This document shows, piece after piece, positions 24,529 through 40,637 of a stretch of 64,000 nt of DNA. The DNA is from Alitta virens (lineage: Eukaryota > Annelida > Polychaeta > Phyllodocida > Nereididae), in contig OW028576.1 in NCBI GenBank assembly GCA_932294295.1, forward strand, positions 24,745,227 through 24,809,226, in the 5' to 3' direction. The number at the start of each line of letters is the position of its first letter. The stretch's first letter is position 1. The notes beneath the pieces are model-generated. The model worked only from the letters and a program-made list of their open reading frames with translations, had not been told where the DNA came from and made no database searches. The position numbers were made by a program, and so were the translations under genes.

Positions 24529-26084
24529 TCAATTTTCAATTGGTAATATGGTTTCTCTCTGACAAGTAGATGGTGGTCCACCTCTTGGTTTGATTTTTTA
24601 CACAAACATACATGACTCTACTGCACTTAAGGGTTTATCTACTCTATTATGTTTGCAATTTTCTAAGAGAACCATTAAATTGTGACCACAGTTGAGCCAA
24701 AAAGCCAGCCAATTAAAAAGGAACAAGAAAAACTAGTCTAGTCTATCTGTTAGAAATTTTCAGTAACGCCACAAATATGAACCTATTTTAATTTTTTTAA
24801 TAGTCTGTCTTATTAGCTTTCATATTTTTCTTTCCTGTCTGCAAAAACTGATCATGTCTTAGCTTACTCAGTCTTTCATGTGTAATATAATAATATCATT
24901 TTTTATAGTCTGCTTTATCTGCATACATATTTTTTTTTCACAACATTCAGAAATATTTAAATGGCACCAGGTAGTATCAAATAGCACATCTTAAATGTCT
25001 GCTCAATGATAGCTAATGATGTGACTTAGAACTCCAATTATTACATTCTTGCCCTGCATTTTATTCACTAATTTTTTAATTGGACCATTCATCAGTTTTT
25101 TTAACTGTTTCTTTGTGAAAAAAAGTAAATATTTTTTAGAATATATTCTTAGTTGTAAAGAATGTCAAGAACATCTATTGAATTGCAAAAATGTGTCTGG
25201 AGTATTTCTTTTGAAAATGATATATTTTAGAATATGTCATTGATGTTAGTTGGTGGCAAATGCATGGTAAAACAAATTACAGCCGTGGTCAAACGTTTTT
25301 CGGACACTTGATTTTGGTCTGGGTTTTTGCTTTACTGCACTTTTCCCTTGATTATTTTCCTTGATAATCATATTCACTCTCCTGAATATAGATTTGCACA
25401 ATAATCACACCAATATATCAATAAAGTTACGGTTGGATGGTCAGAGGGAAGAACCTCTTTTTCCACATGTTTTGCTGGTCCATTATACTTTAATGTGATG
25501 CATCATAGTCTGGATGTTATAAAATTGATTATTTAAGTATGAAACACTAATGGGCCAGCAGACAAATTATAAGTATGTTAAGCACCATATTTAATCAGCT
25601 CCAAACAAGTGTTGTTAATGACAATGTATCGCTGATTTGACTGTCTGTCAAAATTACTACTTTCTTAAACTTCTCAAATGATTGAAAATAACCTGATTTG
25701 ATCAAGGCACAATAAATCTTTAAGCAAATGAATCTATCAGGCATTAATTACAAAACATAAATGATACATTGAAAGATATCAGGACCAAAACATTGGAAAT
25801 ACAATGGAAATGACATAATAACCCATTGTTGAGAATTGTGACGTCATTACTTGGTTTGTTTATATATTGGATTTTTGAATTTTGATGGTATGAAAAATTA
25901 AATGCTAGGTGAACTTTATTTATTTCATAGAGAGATAGTGAACCCAGCAAGGCTCTGGATGGTAGGTTATCAGTATTAAGAAGACAATGAATTGAAATGC
26001 AATATACTTTGGCCACTGTCATATTAAGTGACGATCCAGCTTTAAGTTCTTATCATTATGTGAATTGATTATGCAGATGGCAAA
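24529..26084. other. Intergenic; one Tc1-like terminal fragment
   Basis: Mostly AT-rich without genes. GTGGTCAAACGTTTTTCGGACACTTG near 25,284-25,310 (abbreviated core GGTCAAACG and GGACACTTG) looks like a Tc1 terminal repeat with no transposase attached. Confidence 0.4.
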
Positions 26085-26390
26085 TAAAATCTGAGCAAAG
26101 TTGGCAATTGTTGACTACAAGTTGGCCCAACGTCAGGGTAGTCAGACCTACAGATACTATATGGGGGGTGCCTTTCGCTCGATGCCTGTGCTGGGCCAAG
26201 TAAGAAGACCCCACCGGCGGGGGTGACTAGGTGATTGGATAACACAGTGTAGAAGCATCTTATCATTATGTCTACCTCAGGCAGCAGGTCATACAAGCTG
26301 ACTATAAACCGGGCTAGTAGCATTGAAAAAATAGAACAAAAAGGGCTTCTTTGTATTCTCAAAAAACTTTTCAAAGATCAATAGAAATAA
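26085..26390 (-). mobile_element. Unclassified GC-richer repeat candidate
   Basis: A 300 bp block with higher GC than its surroundings contains an open minus-strand frame of 101 codons (26,069-26,374). The composition and sharp edges suggest an interspersed repeat. I cannot assign a family or delimit ends; no duplicate exists in this window. Confidence 0.3.
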
Positions 26391-27824
26391 GATAGACTTT
26401 CTTGTCCGGTAAATTACATTCATAAATATATCTGACATACTGAGGTGGTCTTATCAGTTTCTGTTGATGATACTTTTCCATGATCATGCCTAGCAGAAAT
26501 ATCAACAGCCAAAATTGTTGATCCTCATCCATATTGCTCTATCCTAATTACAAACAATCCCATTGGCATTACAATTGCATGATACTATTACATTGGCTCC
26601 ACATCCCATCACTGCAGCCAATAAACAATGTGTTCAATCAACTTGCCATGTGACCATATTGCCATGTTTCACCATTTTGCTTGATAATGCATTTTTTGTA
26701 CATTATAATTCAATATACCTAAAGAGTGAAAGAGAAAAAATTAGCAAATTGTATGGTGTGTTACATTGTATTCGGAAAGCAAAAGTTGGCAAAAGTGATA
26801 GTAGATAAATAGAGATGACCAAAAATAATTACTAGAGAATCTAAACTGAGAGGTGTGGGACACAAAGTGATGTTAGATGGCATTTTAAAGCATGCTAACC
26901 TTCCATCCTCTCTTAGTTCAGAAACAAGAGGGGGATATTAAGAACTACAACTTTGAATTTGAGATCTGCATTATGGCTGTTGATAATATGTTTCAACTGA
27001 TGGAACTGTATAGTCAAAATAAATATTTTAATTCAATATCGCCTTATTTATTTATTTGAAACAGCTCACAGTATTGTGATAATTAAATGGTCAGTTATTG
27101 GTTTTACTGTCCTAACACAGAAGCAGACTAATGTTCAATTGGCTAAAATTGAAATTTTTAAACAACAACGCTGAACTGCAAAGTGTTGCTAAATCATGTT
27201 ACAACAGACTGAATTGGCTGATTTTATTTATCTAAACAACTAACAGGACCATGTTGGCATATATGGCCTGTGGCATCATTAAACAAGTAAATTGAATGCT
27301 TAATAAAAGGAATGAAAAGCCCAGTTGTCGAGTGTCTATTTCATTTCATTGTTTGGTCCCAATTCTTTGCCATAAATTTATCTATTTTCAAAGCACTTTT
27401 CGCCCTAAAAACCCACATCAAAGGTTAAACTAAATGATTATTGTCTCAATTTCCACTAATTTTCCTATTACTGTGATGCTCAAGCACCCAAACTGACCTA
27501 AATATAGCTAATGGAATTTCCCTTAAAATGTTCTACATGTTGCATGACATGAGTAACCGCCTTTTATGGTTATTGGATGATTGGATCTGTCTGTAACATG
27601 AGCTATATAGGCCAATTGTGGGGTACTGAAAAGGTCAATGCATCCAGAATAGCATTAACATACTATTGTACAGTGAAAGAGTCCCATTTTGACAGTGTGT
27701 TACAGTTTCTAAATAAAATGGTGTGTCATAGACATTTGTGATTCCAAATCAGTCTGAAGAAAAAGTTTAATCCGTATTGGATGATTTGTAACTTCAGAAA
27801 GTCATTGTCTTCCAACCGAATGAA
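26391..27824. other. Upstream region of the GST gene, nothing recognised
   Basis: AT-rich with no repeat or gene recognised. An untranslated first exon of the GST may lie here or closer, because AATTCCAG directly precedes the start codon region. Confidence 0.4.
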
Positions 27825-27830
27825 TAGATC

Positions 27831-27873
<43 letters not shown>

Positions 27874-27922
27874 TGACAGATAAACAGATAGATAGACAGA
27901 TAAACAGATAAATGGACAGATA
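27825..27922. repeat. (GATA)n microsatellite
   Basis: About 98 bp of GATA units, pure at first and then interrupted by GACA and AACA variants. It ends about 70 bp before the GST start codon. Confidence 0.95.
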
Positions 27923-27971
27923 GCACATTACCACAATGGATTATAAATATTATTAGAAGGAGCGTTATTGA

Positions 27972-30364
<2,393 letters not shown>

Positions 30365-30374
30365 ACTATTGTGA

Positions 30375-30380
30375 AATAAA
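30375..30380 (+). promoter_or_regulatory. Candidate polyadenylation signal of GST
   Basis: AATAAA occurs 11 bp after the stop codon; a further AATAAA lies at about 31,265. The first would give a very short 3' UTR. Confidence 0.45.
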
Positions 30381-30829
30381 ACCGAAGTGTCCTACAATAA
30401 CATTAAATGTACATTACAAACTGCTAAGAAATTTCACTGGTGAACCATGCATAATCTAACAGAAGACAATCAGATAGCCAAAGATCTTACAATGAATATT
30501 TTCTGAAACAAAATCAAAGTGTCTTTATTGATATTAAGTATATACCTTTATTGCTATGAAATGTCACATTCAACCAAAAACAAGGAATGGATGGTAGGGT
30601 GACAAAAAAAACTGAATATCAATTTTTATCTTTTAATGGGGCCACACATCTGTCTTACACATCTGAAACCAACTATACAATTGTCTGTGAAAAGGTGTGT
30701 ATGTTACAATGACTTCAATGCTATTAAATTTAATTAAAAAAGTTGGTCTGCAAGATGTTCTTGTGGATCATGAATTTATTGAAAATGTAGTGCCATGTAT
30801 ATTTAAAATAATATTCTTTATATAAGCCT

Positions 30830-31770
30830 TTTTTTTATACTCAGTGTTGTTGTGCCTATATAATGATGCTTTGGTTTTACATGCTCTATCAATGGTTTTA
30901 ACTTAACTTCATGCTATTTATTTTATTTGTCATCTCACTGCTCATTGTACTTTTCATTTTATCATTTCATGTCAGAAAAAAGGTTTACTTATGTTTACTG
31001 TTTTATTCCTGTCTGACTGTAGATAAACTTTATCTTATATTATTTTATCCTAATGACTTGAGCATCATGTATGACCTGATACACTGCAGAAATGCTTTGT
31101 CATGATTGAGTGTAAGATATGACATGGTTATGCAAAATCTAGGAATGCATGGATCGGTTCAGTCATGTAAATGTTGAAGTACCTTTGATTGTATTATCAT
31201 TATGAAAAAAAATAGATCAACCAAAATTAATGAATGTATGAACACCAAATACCCAATATTAACGAAATAAAGCCCAAGTGTCTTAAAAATATGTAATATT
31301 ATATATTTGCGATATACAGCTTGGATATGCACATTTCATGTATTGCTTCAAACAAAATCAAACCCCAAGAAGCTATAACTAATCGCTATATATTAAAGTC
31401 ATAAAACCATTATCTCAATTTATATTGCATTTTGTGTTTTGTTTAAGTGTACATCAATTACAAAATATCACATGATTTCATGAAAAATATTTTTTTGGTT
31501 GGTTTGTATAAGAAGTATAAAATTTACTTTTAAATTGAAGGTCTGCATCAAAAAATCTATAAATATGATCTAGTGTGTCAGTTTCGCAGTGAAATGTTAT
31601 CACAAGTTGTTTTTTTTAGCAAGTAACACTAGATGGCAGATCAAGCTGTTGTTTTTCAATTCCCTCTGGTCAGTACTAAACTAATGTAGAAATGTTGGAC
31701 ATAATGTCATTTATTTGCTATGACACCTCTTATAGCCTTATCCAAGAATAATGAAGACAAAAGTGTGAAA
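30830..31770. repeat. Duplicated non-coding block downstream of GST
   Basis: This stretch matches 54,005-54,920 at high identity. It is non-coding and follows the GST in copy A, but in copy B it directly follows the LINE relic. The shared junction is a run of T. Confidence 0.85.
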
Positions 31771-34191
31771 ATACAAGGCATGTCATTTTCTGGATAACAT
31801 TCTTCCTCCATATATATATATATATAACCCTCCCCCCCCTCCCCCAACAAAAAATATTTCTTAAAAAAAAAAAACAAATAGAACTATCATATACTTAAGA
31901 AATGTTTTAAAATTTATACTTATATGGTTGAAAATTACTGAAATTTTAGAAATAACGTATGCTCCCTCATTGGGGGCACCACTGCCCATCCAGCATGGCA
32001 GCCAAAACAAAGTGTCAGTGATGAGCTCCATCAATCGACATTTTTACTTCCAACACAAATCAACAAGTCTTCAGAAAGTGAAATTGAATGGCTTTGATGT
32101 TGAAATAATAGGAAGTAAACAAAACTGTGTTTGCTGAACTAATAAGAAAAGCTCTCTTTAAAAAAGAGACCTGTATCAGAACTGGTTGAAATAGTCTTGA
32201 CAAGGGGTAAAATGATTTATTTTGTATAGACTAGAGGGTAATAGCTGCAGATATTGACAAGGTAACATGTCATTTCAAAATATTACAATGAAATAGTATT
32301 TCATATATATTTATGTTGTTTTTATGATATTTGCTTTAAATTTACTCTGCCTCTACCTAGGCGGGGGGGGGGGGGGGCAGCCTCTATGGGGGGCTGAAAA
32401 CCTGACTGAAAGAGGCTCCTGTCAGTCATTCATAGAAAATGCCTAGTAATTAAGGCTACTACTTGGAGGAGGTTGGGGGGGGGGGGGGTGGCCCCAATGT
32501 CCCTCTTGATCCCAGGGCCTAAAATATTTTTACTATTCAGAAAAATGACATTGCAAATCTATTGGTATAATTCAGATCCACATTTTTATAAATATGTTCA
32601 TGTTTCATTTCTCCTGATCGTAGCATTTTTGAACTGCATATCTGCTGCTTAAGACAGTTTGGGAAATAAATATAATATCCTATTGACGTGGGGATGGTCA
32701 GCTTCCTGTCTGAAAAATTAGTTCCTGTTTATGCGAAATACCTTATGAGTGCATCTGAGTGTGTTATTGATGTTAACTTAAAACCACTGTTCAAAGGTGA
32801 TTGACTGAGTACATTATGTTTGTATACATTCACCTGAATTTATGGAATTTAGAAGGCTATATTAGATCTTTTGCAATAAATATCTGATTAACATTCACTG
32901 AAATGTCAGTTGCAGTAAATATAATAACTTGGTTGACAAGAAGAGAAAATTAACCAGTTTACCACTATGGACCTACATTAGCTTGGTACTACATAATCTG
33001 ACATTTTAAGAGTCCAAACCTTATGTTAAGGCCTATGCATTGCTTATTGCACATTGCTACATTAGCATCAATTGATCAAAAGCACAAGGTACATGTTAGA
33101 CAACTTTTGAAATGCAAATAACATTAAAATACTACAATGACCCACATGCATGATATATCATCAACATATATGGTTTAACATCATTTTTGTAAATAATTCT
33201 GAGATTATTACTTTTGGTAACAGCACTGTCAAAAACAAGAACAGATTCAGACCATGCTAAAAGAGGAAACTGGAGTGTTTCCACCAACAATGTCCACAAG
33301 AGGGCAGCAGTTCATAGATCGTCACCATTAGGATAAGACTGATTAATACTTGCAATTATGACATCTAACAGTAATAGGTTCTTAGGCAGTATTTTGTACA
33401 GCTACATGGGCATGATGAGGGTTAACAGAACAGCCTGCAGACATAACCACTAAAATTATAAAACATAAGCTTTCACACCTCAAATAAAAAAAATGAACTA
33501 TGCCTATTTCCGGGAAATCAGAATAACATAGGATGAGTCCATTGATGTTAGAGGGGGGAAGTTTAAGATTCAATTATACCTTGGAAAATTAACCCAGCCA
33601 CTTTTGACCCATGGTCCTGCATACAAAGCTGCACAATATTATTCAAGGAAGCCAACATGCCTTATTTAGGCCTTTTTGTAATTTCAGCCCTGTCTCTGTT
33701 TGTGTAAAATACTGTAAATTTAACTGTTTATTTTAAAGTTATTTTATTAAGCTCTTTATAGTTTATTTGATGTAGTATAGGTGCATGTGCTGCCGCTTCC
33801 ATTTCGTTTCAGAATATCAGATATCACTGAAAAATATCATGGTCAGTTTTATTGTCAGGCAAATAATCATTAGCTTCTTCGCTTTGTAATACATATTATA
33901 AAACAGCACCTTCAATTTGCGTTCGATATTCAAAATTCAAAAGTTTTATTTGTACGAAAATGTATTGGTAATTCAACGGAGACATAGCCCATCTTATTTT
34001 CTCATAAAATGACTCTGGAATCGAGCATCGGTGATGCTCTTCATAACGTTATAATGTCAGTTAGGTAATTTCCCAGGCATACAGATTTGCTTTAAATATA
34101 TAGCTGAATTATTAATTTTTGATGAACAGTGTGGTTTCCCCAACGAGACTGCCTCGCTATGAAGTAAACTATGATGGAAAAGATTGTCATT
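31771..34191. other. Intergenic with homopolymer tracts
   Basis: No gene is recognised. Simple sequence includes (TA)n at 31,809-31,826, C-rich 31,832-31,844, and runs of 15 G (32,363-32,377) and 14 G (32,475-32,488). Confidence 0.6.
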
Positions 34192-34222
34192 GCTAGATAG
34201 ATAGATAGATAGATAGATAGAT
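34192..34222. repeat. (GATA)n microsatellite
   Basis: About 31 bp of GATA units immediately abut the left end of an inverted-repeat element. Confidence 0.9.
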
Positions 34223-34223
34223 G

Positions 34224-34968
34224 TGGAAAGTGCAGCCCTCTAAAACAAGTTCTTGCCGCTATTGAGGGTTAATTGATGAGGTCAGACAGACAGGAGGAGT
34301 CCACCAATGTCAGGCATTTGCCCCATGGGTGGGATCTTTTTATTTGCCTCAGCATAGAAACTGAATACAAGGGGTAGATTAAACTAACATGAGGCCAAAA
34401 TTATTAACTAACAACTGCAAAGAGTTCTTTATAGGCAGGTGGGACTGTAATCAAATTGTAGGCGGTACATGGGTCCACTTTACTGCACTAAACCCAACTG
34501 GGCTTTTAGATGGATGATTCATGCCTGTTATCTCTTTTTGAATGTCATGTTGCCAATATGCAAATATTAGACATCCTGAATTAGACTTTCTTATTAAATA
34601 TACATTGAAGTAGGTTTGGGTATGAGCAAAATTATTGTGCATCATCATTGGTGGAGGCCCCAGTGTGGGGGGGGAGGGGTGCTTGGCTGGGCAAACATTT
34701 TAAAATTAGCAGCTAGAGCAAGGTTCTACACACCCTTTTGTATGCATTTGCTATATATTGTATCAGTACGGGTATTTTTTTCTTTTATTCTTTTTTTTCT
34801 TTTTATTGTTCGGATGAGATGTTTAAATGGTCGTTCCATATACCTGGTGTATAATATACAGAGGTGAATATAATATTCTTCCCATGGGGTAAATGTGTGA
34901 CATGGGTGGACTGCTCTAGTCCACCTTTGGAAGCTGCAAGAACTTGCATTAGAGGGCTGCACTTTCCA
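34224..34968. mobile_element. Non-autonomous inverted-repeat element (745 bp)
   Basis: The left end TGGAAAGTGCAGCCCTCTAA and its imperfect continuation (CAAGTTCTTGC) reappear as the reverse complement at the right end (34,925-34,968). The terminal repeats are therefore about 40 bp. Left and right flanks are GATA/TATC-type repeats. There is no transposase. A decayed end of the same family lies at about 28,455-28,490 in GST intron 2. Confidence 0.65.
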
Positions 34969-36728
34969 TATCTATCTATATATCAATTATGTAACAGTGT
35001 ATTCTTTGCAGTGTTTAACTTAATACACTCATTTTGATATAACCACTTGAAGATGGTATATTATTTGACACTATCAATCCCATAAATCAACTTAGCTGTT
35101 TTATCAAACAAAACACAATAATGTTCTTGGAAATTCTTTCTTTGACCTTCCTGATCAGTGACATGAGAAATTAATGACATCAGATGTGGTTGATATGCCA
35201 AAAATATTTATGGGACTTTTTGGCATGAATAAACCACTAACCTCATGTGGGAATTTTACTGATAAGGCTTTTATTCCTAACAGGAACAACCACCAAAGAA
35301 AAACGATATGGGGAATATATTGATAGCAATAATTTTTTTAAATGCTGAACCCGGAGTTCTATGACTTTTAGTTTCATTGGGACACCCTACTGGTGATGAC
35401 CAATGTATAACAATGTTAACCCCAGTTTTACAATTTGAATTGCAAAAGACTTTTTTTTAATTTAAATGCATATCAATTAATTAATTTGAATATGATTAGT
35501 CATTTTCAAATATTTAGAACAGTTTTCTTACAAATTAGAATTAAAGATAAACATAATATGAAGCATGAAGATGCTATCCAAAGAAATACAAATATTTCAT
35601 GTGACACAAAATAAATAACAATATAACATAACGTGAAATAATATTGATATAGTAAACTGTGTAACAGTCAGTATATGTCTGATGCTTGATTTAATTTTTA
35701 TGTTTTGACATATCTAAAATTAATAATTTTTTTCATCTAATCTTCATATATATTTTCCTGTTTCATGTTTGATCATACTAGATTATATGTCGCAAAAGTA
35801 AGTAGTATTAAGAATAAGATCTAATGAAACTTATAACACAGTGTATATCCTGGTATAAAATAATGTTATGCAAGATATAAATTGACATACTTTGTGCTAG
35901 CACTTTGATTCCAGTCCATTGAATCGAAAGTATCACAATGTCATGTGGGCTAACTTAGAAAAATCCTCACGTCTCATACAATCTGATTGTTTCATTTTAC
36001 CTTGTGCTACTGTTACAACAGCGTCAACATTATAAAGGTAGTATTTTACAAAAAGGTAAAATATAGTTGAAAAGGTAAAATATAGTTGAGTACAAAAGAT
36101 ACTGAATCATTTGTGGTAAACAGTGTGTGCAGTATGCTAACATCTTTGGAGGATTCGTTCTGAGGCCAAAGATACATCCAATGATATGCAAAGGAATGGA
36201 TATAGTTAGGCATATTTGATATTACAGAATAAATATATATATTTCAGGAAGAACATGTTATTTAATTCATGATGCATCAATTAAAAAATGTTGTTCTAAA
36301 GTTAAGATAAAACTGACCTATATGCTGCACTAGGAAGTTTAAAACATGATTAAATGTTGCTAAAAATGGTTTTCCCCAAACTGGCTCAGGTCAAAATGTG
36401 TGTTTTTAATACTGTATTAGCATATATATACAACACCCCGATGAACACAGAACACATTCTATTGCGTTTTTGGGAGTCAGACAAGCACCACTACACAAGT
36501 TTCACACTTCACTGCATGAAAGGTAATATACATATAATTCAGTATAACAGCATGATAATGTACTGAGAACTATGTAAAATAAGTATTAAATCAACTTGTG
36601 ACACTATGACCAATGAAACTAAAAAGATATGAAGTAATTGGTCTTCAGTTCAATATACACTGGGTGCATAATTATTATATATTTTAGCCAGTGTGATTTA
36701 AAATCATATTTATTTCCTTGTTGAAGGT
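34969..36728. other. Intergenic, nothing recognised
   Basis: AT-rich sequence with no gene or repeat family identified. Confidence 0.5.
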
Positions 36729-36960
36729 GTACAGACATCTTGTGCCAATATATTTTGTACTATAAAATTAATATTTGGTCAAATTTAGGTGTGCAAGTAT
36801 GTCAGTCAGAAATAACCAGACATTTTGTACAGACATCTTGTGCAAATATATTTGGATATATGAGCAGGGATTCTCTATAAAATTTATATTTGGTCAAATT
36901 TAGGTGTGCATACTTATTATGCAAGTATATTAGTCGGACAGACATAACCAGAAAGTTTGA
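36729..36960. repeat. Two-copy tandem duplication
   Basis: The phrase GTACAGACATCTTGTGC occurs at about 36,729 and 36,827. Each copy is followed by AATATATTT and later ATTTGGTCAAATTTAGGTGTGCA, then GTCAGTC/TTAGTCGG and ATAACCAGA. The second unit contains about 30 extra bases. Confidence 0.75.
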
Positions 36961-38489
36961 TGAAATTTGGAATATATCATTGAATATTGTAAAAAGCATA
37001 TCAGAAGAGCAGAGCAAACACAAATTTGAAACTCTAATGTATGTACCTCTAGTTTAAGTCGCACAATATTCTCATATGGTGTAACAAACAAATACATTTG
37101 TATTATTTGTATATATTTATCCAAACTGCACAAAACATTCAACAATAATATTCCAACATCCTTTTTAGCTCTTGTTACAATTATTTTTAGCATTTTAGAA
37201 GGATGGACAAGCTTGTTCTACATTTTAATGAGTTCATATTCACTGCGGAATCGATAAACCCAGTCTGACCTCCAGATTTGGCTATTAGGTACCCAACATA
37301 ATTCCAAGCATCAAATCGATAAGATTTGACCATTTAATGATACTATGCACAAATGAAAGGTAAATCAAGGACAGTCAAGTATATTAATGGATCTGTATTT
37401 GAAGTGTCCATCAGTATAAAATAGAAAACATTGCTTTTGCCTATGAAGTTCAGTACGGTTGGGAAATACATATATTCCATCCATATAGTTGCACAGCCAT
37501 TTGTGGATTGTGATAGCAGAGTTCACCTGATACTTTAAAAGGTCAATCCTTCTATCCCAGAAACAAAAATATGAAGTAATTGATCTGAAATAACATGTGT
37601 TGATATGACCTATACAGAGTGCATTACTGTTATTCAATGGGTAGGCTCATTTCTAAGGGATTACACCAAAATGACAAGAGACAAACCCACAAACCGTCCA
37701 ATAAGGGTAAGAAAAGGATGCTCATGACGAGGCTGCAGGGGGTCACTTCTTAGCCCAAAACTGGGACTGGAAAAAATGTACATCGACTTAATCCCACTTT
37801 TGAATTGAAAAAGATACCAACAATACTGAAATAGTGACATGGTATTACTGCTTATTTGGAAAAAGTAAATAAAAAAGATGCAATTAAAACTGTTTTAGGT
37901 GCTGTCCTAGATGTTATTCCATCCCTGTCTTGCTATTCAACAAGTTATCATTCCACAATTTTTCCAAAAGTAAAGTGGCAAAAGTGATGCGGTTGTGATT
38001 TGCATAATAATTGTGAACACTGAAATTTCATCAATTTTGCTTTATTTCACATTAAGCATAAATGATGAGGATTCTTTTGCTATCGTCTAAAGTGCTTGGC
38101 TGGGGTAGAGCTTTTTATTCACTGCATACATCATTGCTTGTTAACTTTTAGAATTATTGAACAATAACATACTTGCATAATAAGTATGCATGCAGTGTAT
38201 CTGACAAATTGTTTAATTGGAGATATAGTTATTAGATGAAGAAATTATATCCATGCTAGTTGCATTTATGTAATTGCATTATTACTGTATATTATCAAAG
38301 GCATATTCATAATGATCATAACATTTCTTAATTGCAGAAAAAAGGCTACAAAAAAGATCATTCAGATTTCAAAGCATCGCCAATTATGATTGGTAAGTAC
38401 TACTCTCAAATATTTACCTGAAAAAACATAGGCTGCACTGCAGCTAAACCCTCAGCAAATCCCACATAGCACACAGGCATCATTAAAAT
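36961..38489. other. Intergenic, nothing recognised
   Basis: No exon-like or repeat signal is recognised; small open frames lack recognisable features. Confidence 0.5.
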
Positions 38490-38712
38490 TGTTAAGTGCT
38501 CGTCCGATAGGCAGGAGGGCGGGCGTTACATTTGCCTCAGCATAGACACTGAGTACAAGACACCTCCAGTTTAATGTCTCATGCGATCGACATCCAGCTG
38601 ATATGTAGCTCATGAAGAGTGCCGGGACTGGGGATTAAACTCGGGACCTTAAACAGAGCTGGCCAAAGTAGAATTGGCAAATGTCTTAACCGTTAGGCCA
38701 CCCAGCAGCTCA
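38490..38712 (-). mobile_element. Second tRNA-derived SINE family, minus strand
   Basis: Read on the minus strand, the head is GGGTGGCCTAACGGTTAAG (box A) followed by a B-box-like GGTCCCGAGTTTAATCCC. A non-tRNA body follows, with phrases such as CTCAGTGTCTATGCTGAGGC. The body phrase TTTGCCTCAGCATAGA also occurs near 34,345-34,360 inside the inverted-repeat element. Confidence 0.65.
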
Positions 38713-40637
38713 GTTAATAAAAATAAACAATCAAACCAATTTGTGGAGTATAAGTTAGCTCAGTGGAGAGATAGAAGCAAGAAAAATGTGAGTTAACTCC
38801 AGAATATGGGGGTAATAACTACAAATGTATACATATATATGCTATAGCTAGAGACGGCAAAACTGCGCCAGATTCAATGAGTTGTACTGTATTAGCATAT
38901 GCTCAATTTTTTGATCAGTATCATCATGCAAAGCATGGGATGGTTAAAATTGGACCAATGTCAAGAATAAAATACTTCAATTTACTGTTCGTTTTTTAAA
39001 CTAAGTGGCATTTACCCTCACTGTATGTTACTTTTCTCATCATGATTTCTGCCCTTTCTCAAACCGAAAACCATTTTAGTTTATTCATTAACAGCTGATT
39101 AAGTTCATGAACTTTCTTTTCTGTGAATAACCACAGGTCGCAGAAAAAAAAAAATTCTTAGTCCATGATACAAAATGTATATATATTATTTTGATATAGG
39201 AGTGAGTTTATGCTTATAGTGAATTATAATGTTCAACAAGCCACGTAATATGTTCATGATAGGAATAATCTTACTATGTAGGATCACTGAATGAAAATCA
39301 CTGATTGAAAAAATAAAGTACAACAGAAATGAGCTCACCCCTGTACACACCTGAATAGCGTAACATACAGAGATTGATGTTCATGTATTCAACATCCATT
39401 AGCAGGGTACAAACCTTTGTTGTCAAACTTCAGTTCGACACAGGGAAATTGTCAAAACATAGTAATGATGGAAAATGCATAATTACTGAAAGAATGCATA
39501 GCAATATTTTGACCAAAAAATGTGAAGTGGATTTTATCATTGAACCATTTAGCAAGTTTATAAACCAAATAATGTAAATATAGTTAACTTTTTAGTTTTG
39601 TTAAGTTTCACACTTTGTAAAAAATACACCCCAGCGCAAACTTTCATCCATGTTTAAAATCACAATATAGCAACTGCAAAATGTTTACTACAGCAGTCAA
39701 CTCAGCCTTTGATAAACAATTGATGCACAAAAGAAAAATGATCTGGAACAAGTGTAGCCTATTTTAGAGAACCATCATTTTTTTCCCCTTATCATACTTA
39801 TTTTCCAACAAAAAGGACCCCGATGCCAAATGGGTAATACAGCTTGGAGGCTCACCATATTCATTGATGTTTTTTAATGCTATGTTATTGTATCCACAAT
39901 GTCAAGCTTTTAGAATGAAGTGGAAATTGAAGAAAAACTGTTTGTGTAGGGTAACAGAAAACTTTTGAAAGAATCTTAAGAGCTGAAATTCCACCAGGCA
40001 GGTTTTGTCATATGAATATTGTTTAGTAACATTGCACTTCTGACATTCTCAGAAGAAATCAAACACTTTCATGAAGAATGCTAATTATTACAATCCTGAA
40101 ATTACCATATAATATTACAGGAAACCATATATTTAATTGATTTAAGTAATAAAATGGGAATATTGATGTTCTGACTGAAAGTTCTAAATTTGTTAAACAA
40201 ATGTATGACTGTAGCCAGGATTACTGATTTCATTACATGATAAGTGGCATCTCAAATCATGACGACTGTTTGCTGCATCGGCAGTTGAACACAAAACAAC
40301 TACAATAACTGATTCTGCATCAATATCTTAAAGTGTGATGCAAAAATCATTCTCAAACAGCAGTTTACAGGAATTGAAATAAAAAACACAAAAACAATAG
40401 AAGACCTTAATGATCCATGCATCACACATGCTAGGCTGTTTAAAAATGCTAAATGTTTTTTTATTTTATATCTTTTTAAAGTTGAAAAAGTTCCTCCATT
40501 TATTTTTTATTGTTTATACAATGTATTTTACAGTGATTTAAATACTTACCTAATGTCATTGATAATACAATGGACAATAATAAACAATATTCAAATTCTC
40601 CATGAAAAATCAGTAAAATATATTTCTGCTCCTTCAG
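38713..40637. other. Intergenic; duplicated from 39,895 on
   Basis: No gene is recognised. From about 39,895 the sequence matches copy A (12,533 and 13,875 onward), including the region upstream of TLR-B1. An untranslated or signal-peptide first exon of TLR-B2 may lie here but is not identifiable. Confidence 0.6.

Noticed and set aside
26069..26374. Minus-strand frame of 101 codons as a host gene
   Set aside because: Lies in a GC-richer block with abrupt edges that looks like an interspersed repeat; no exon context, kept only as a repeat candidate.
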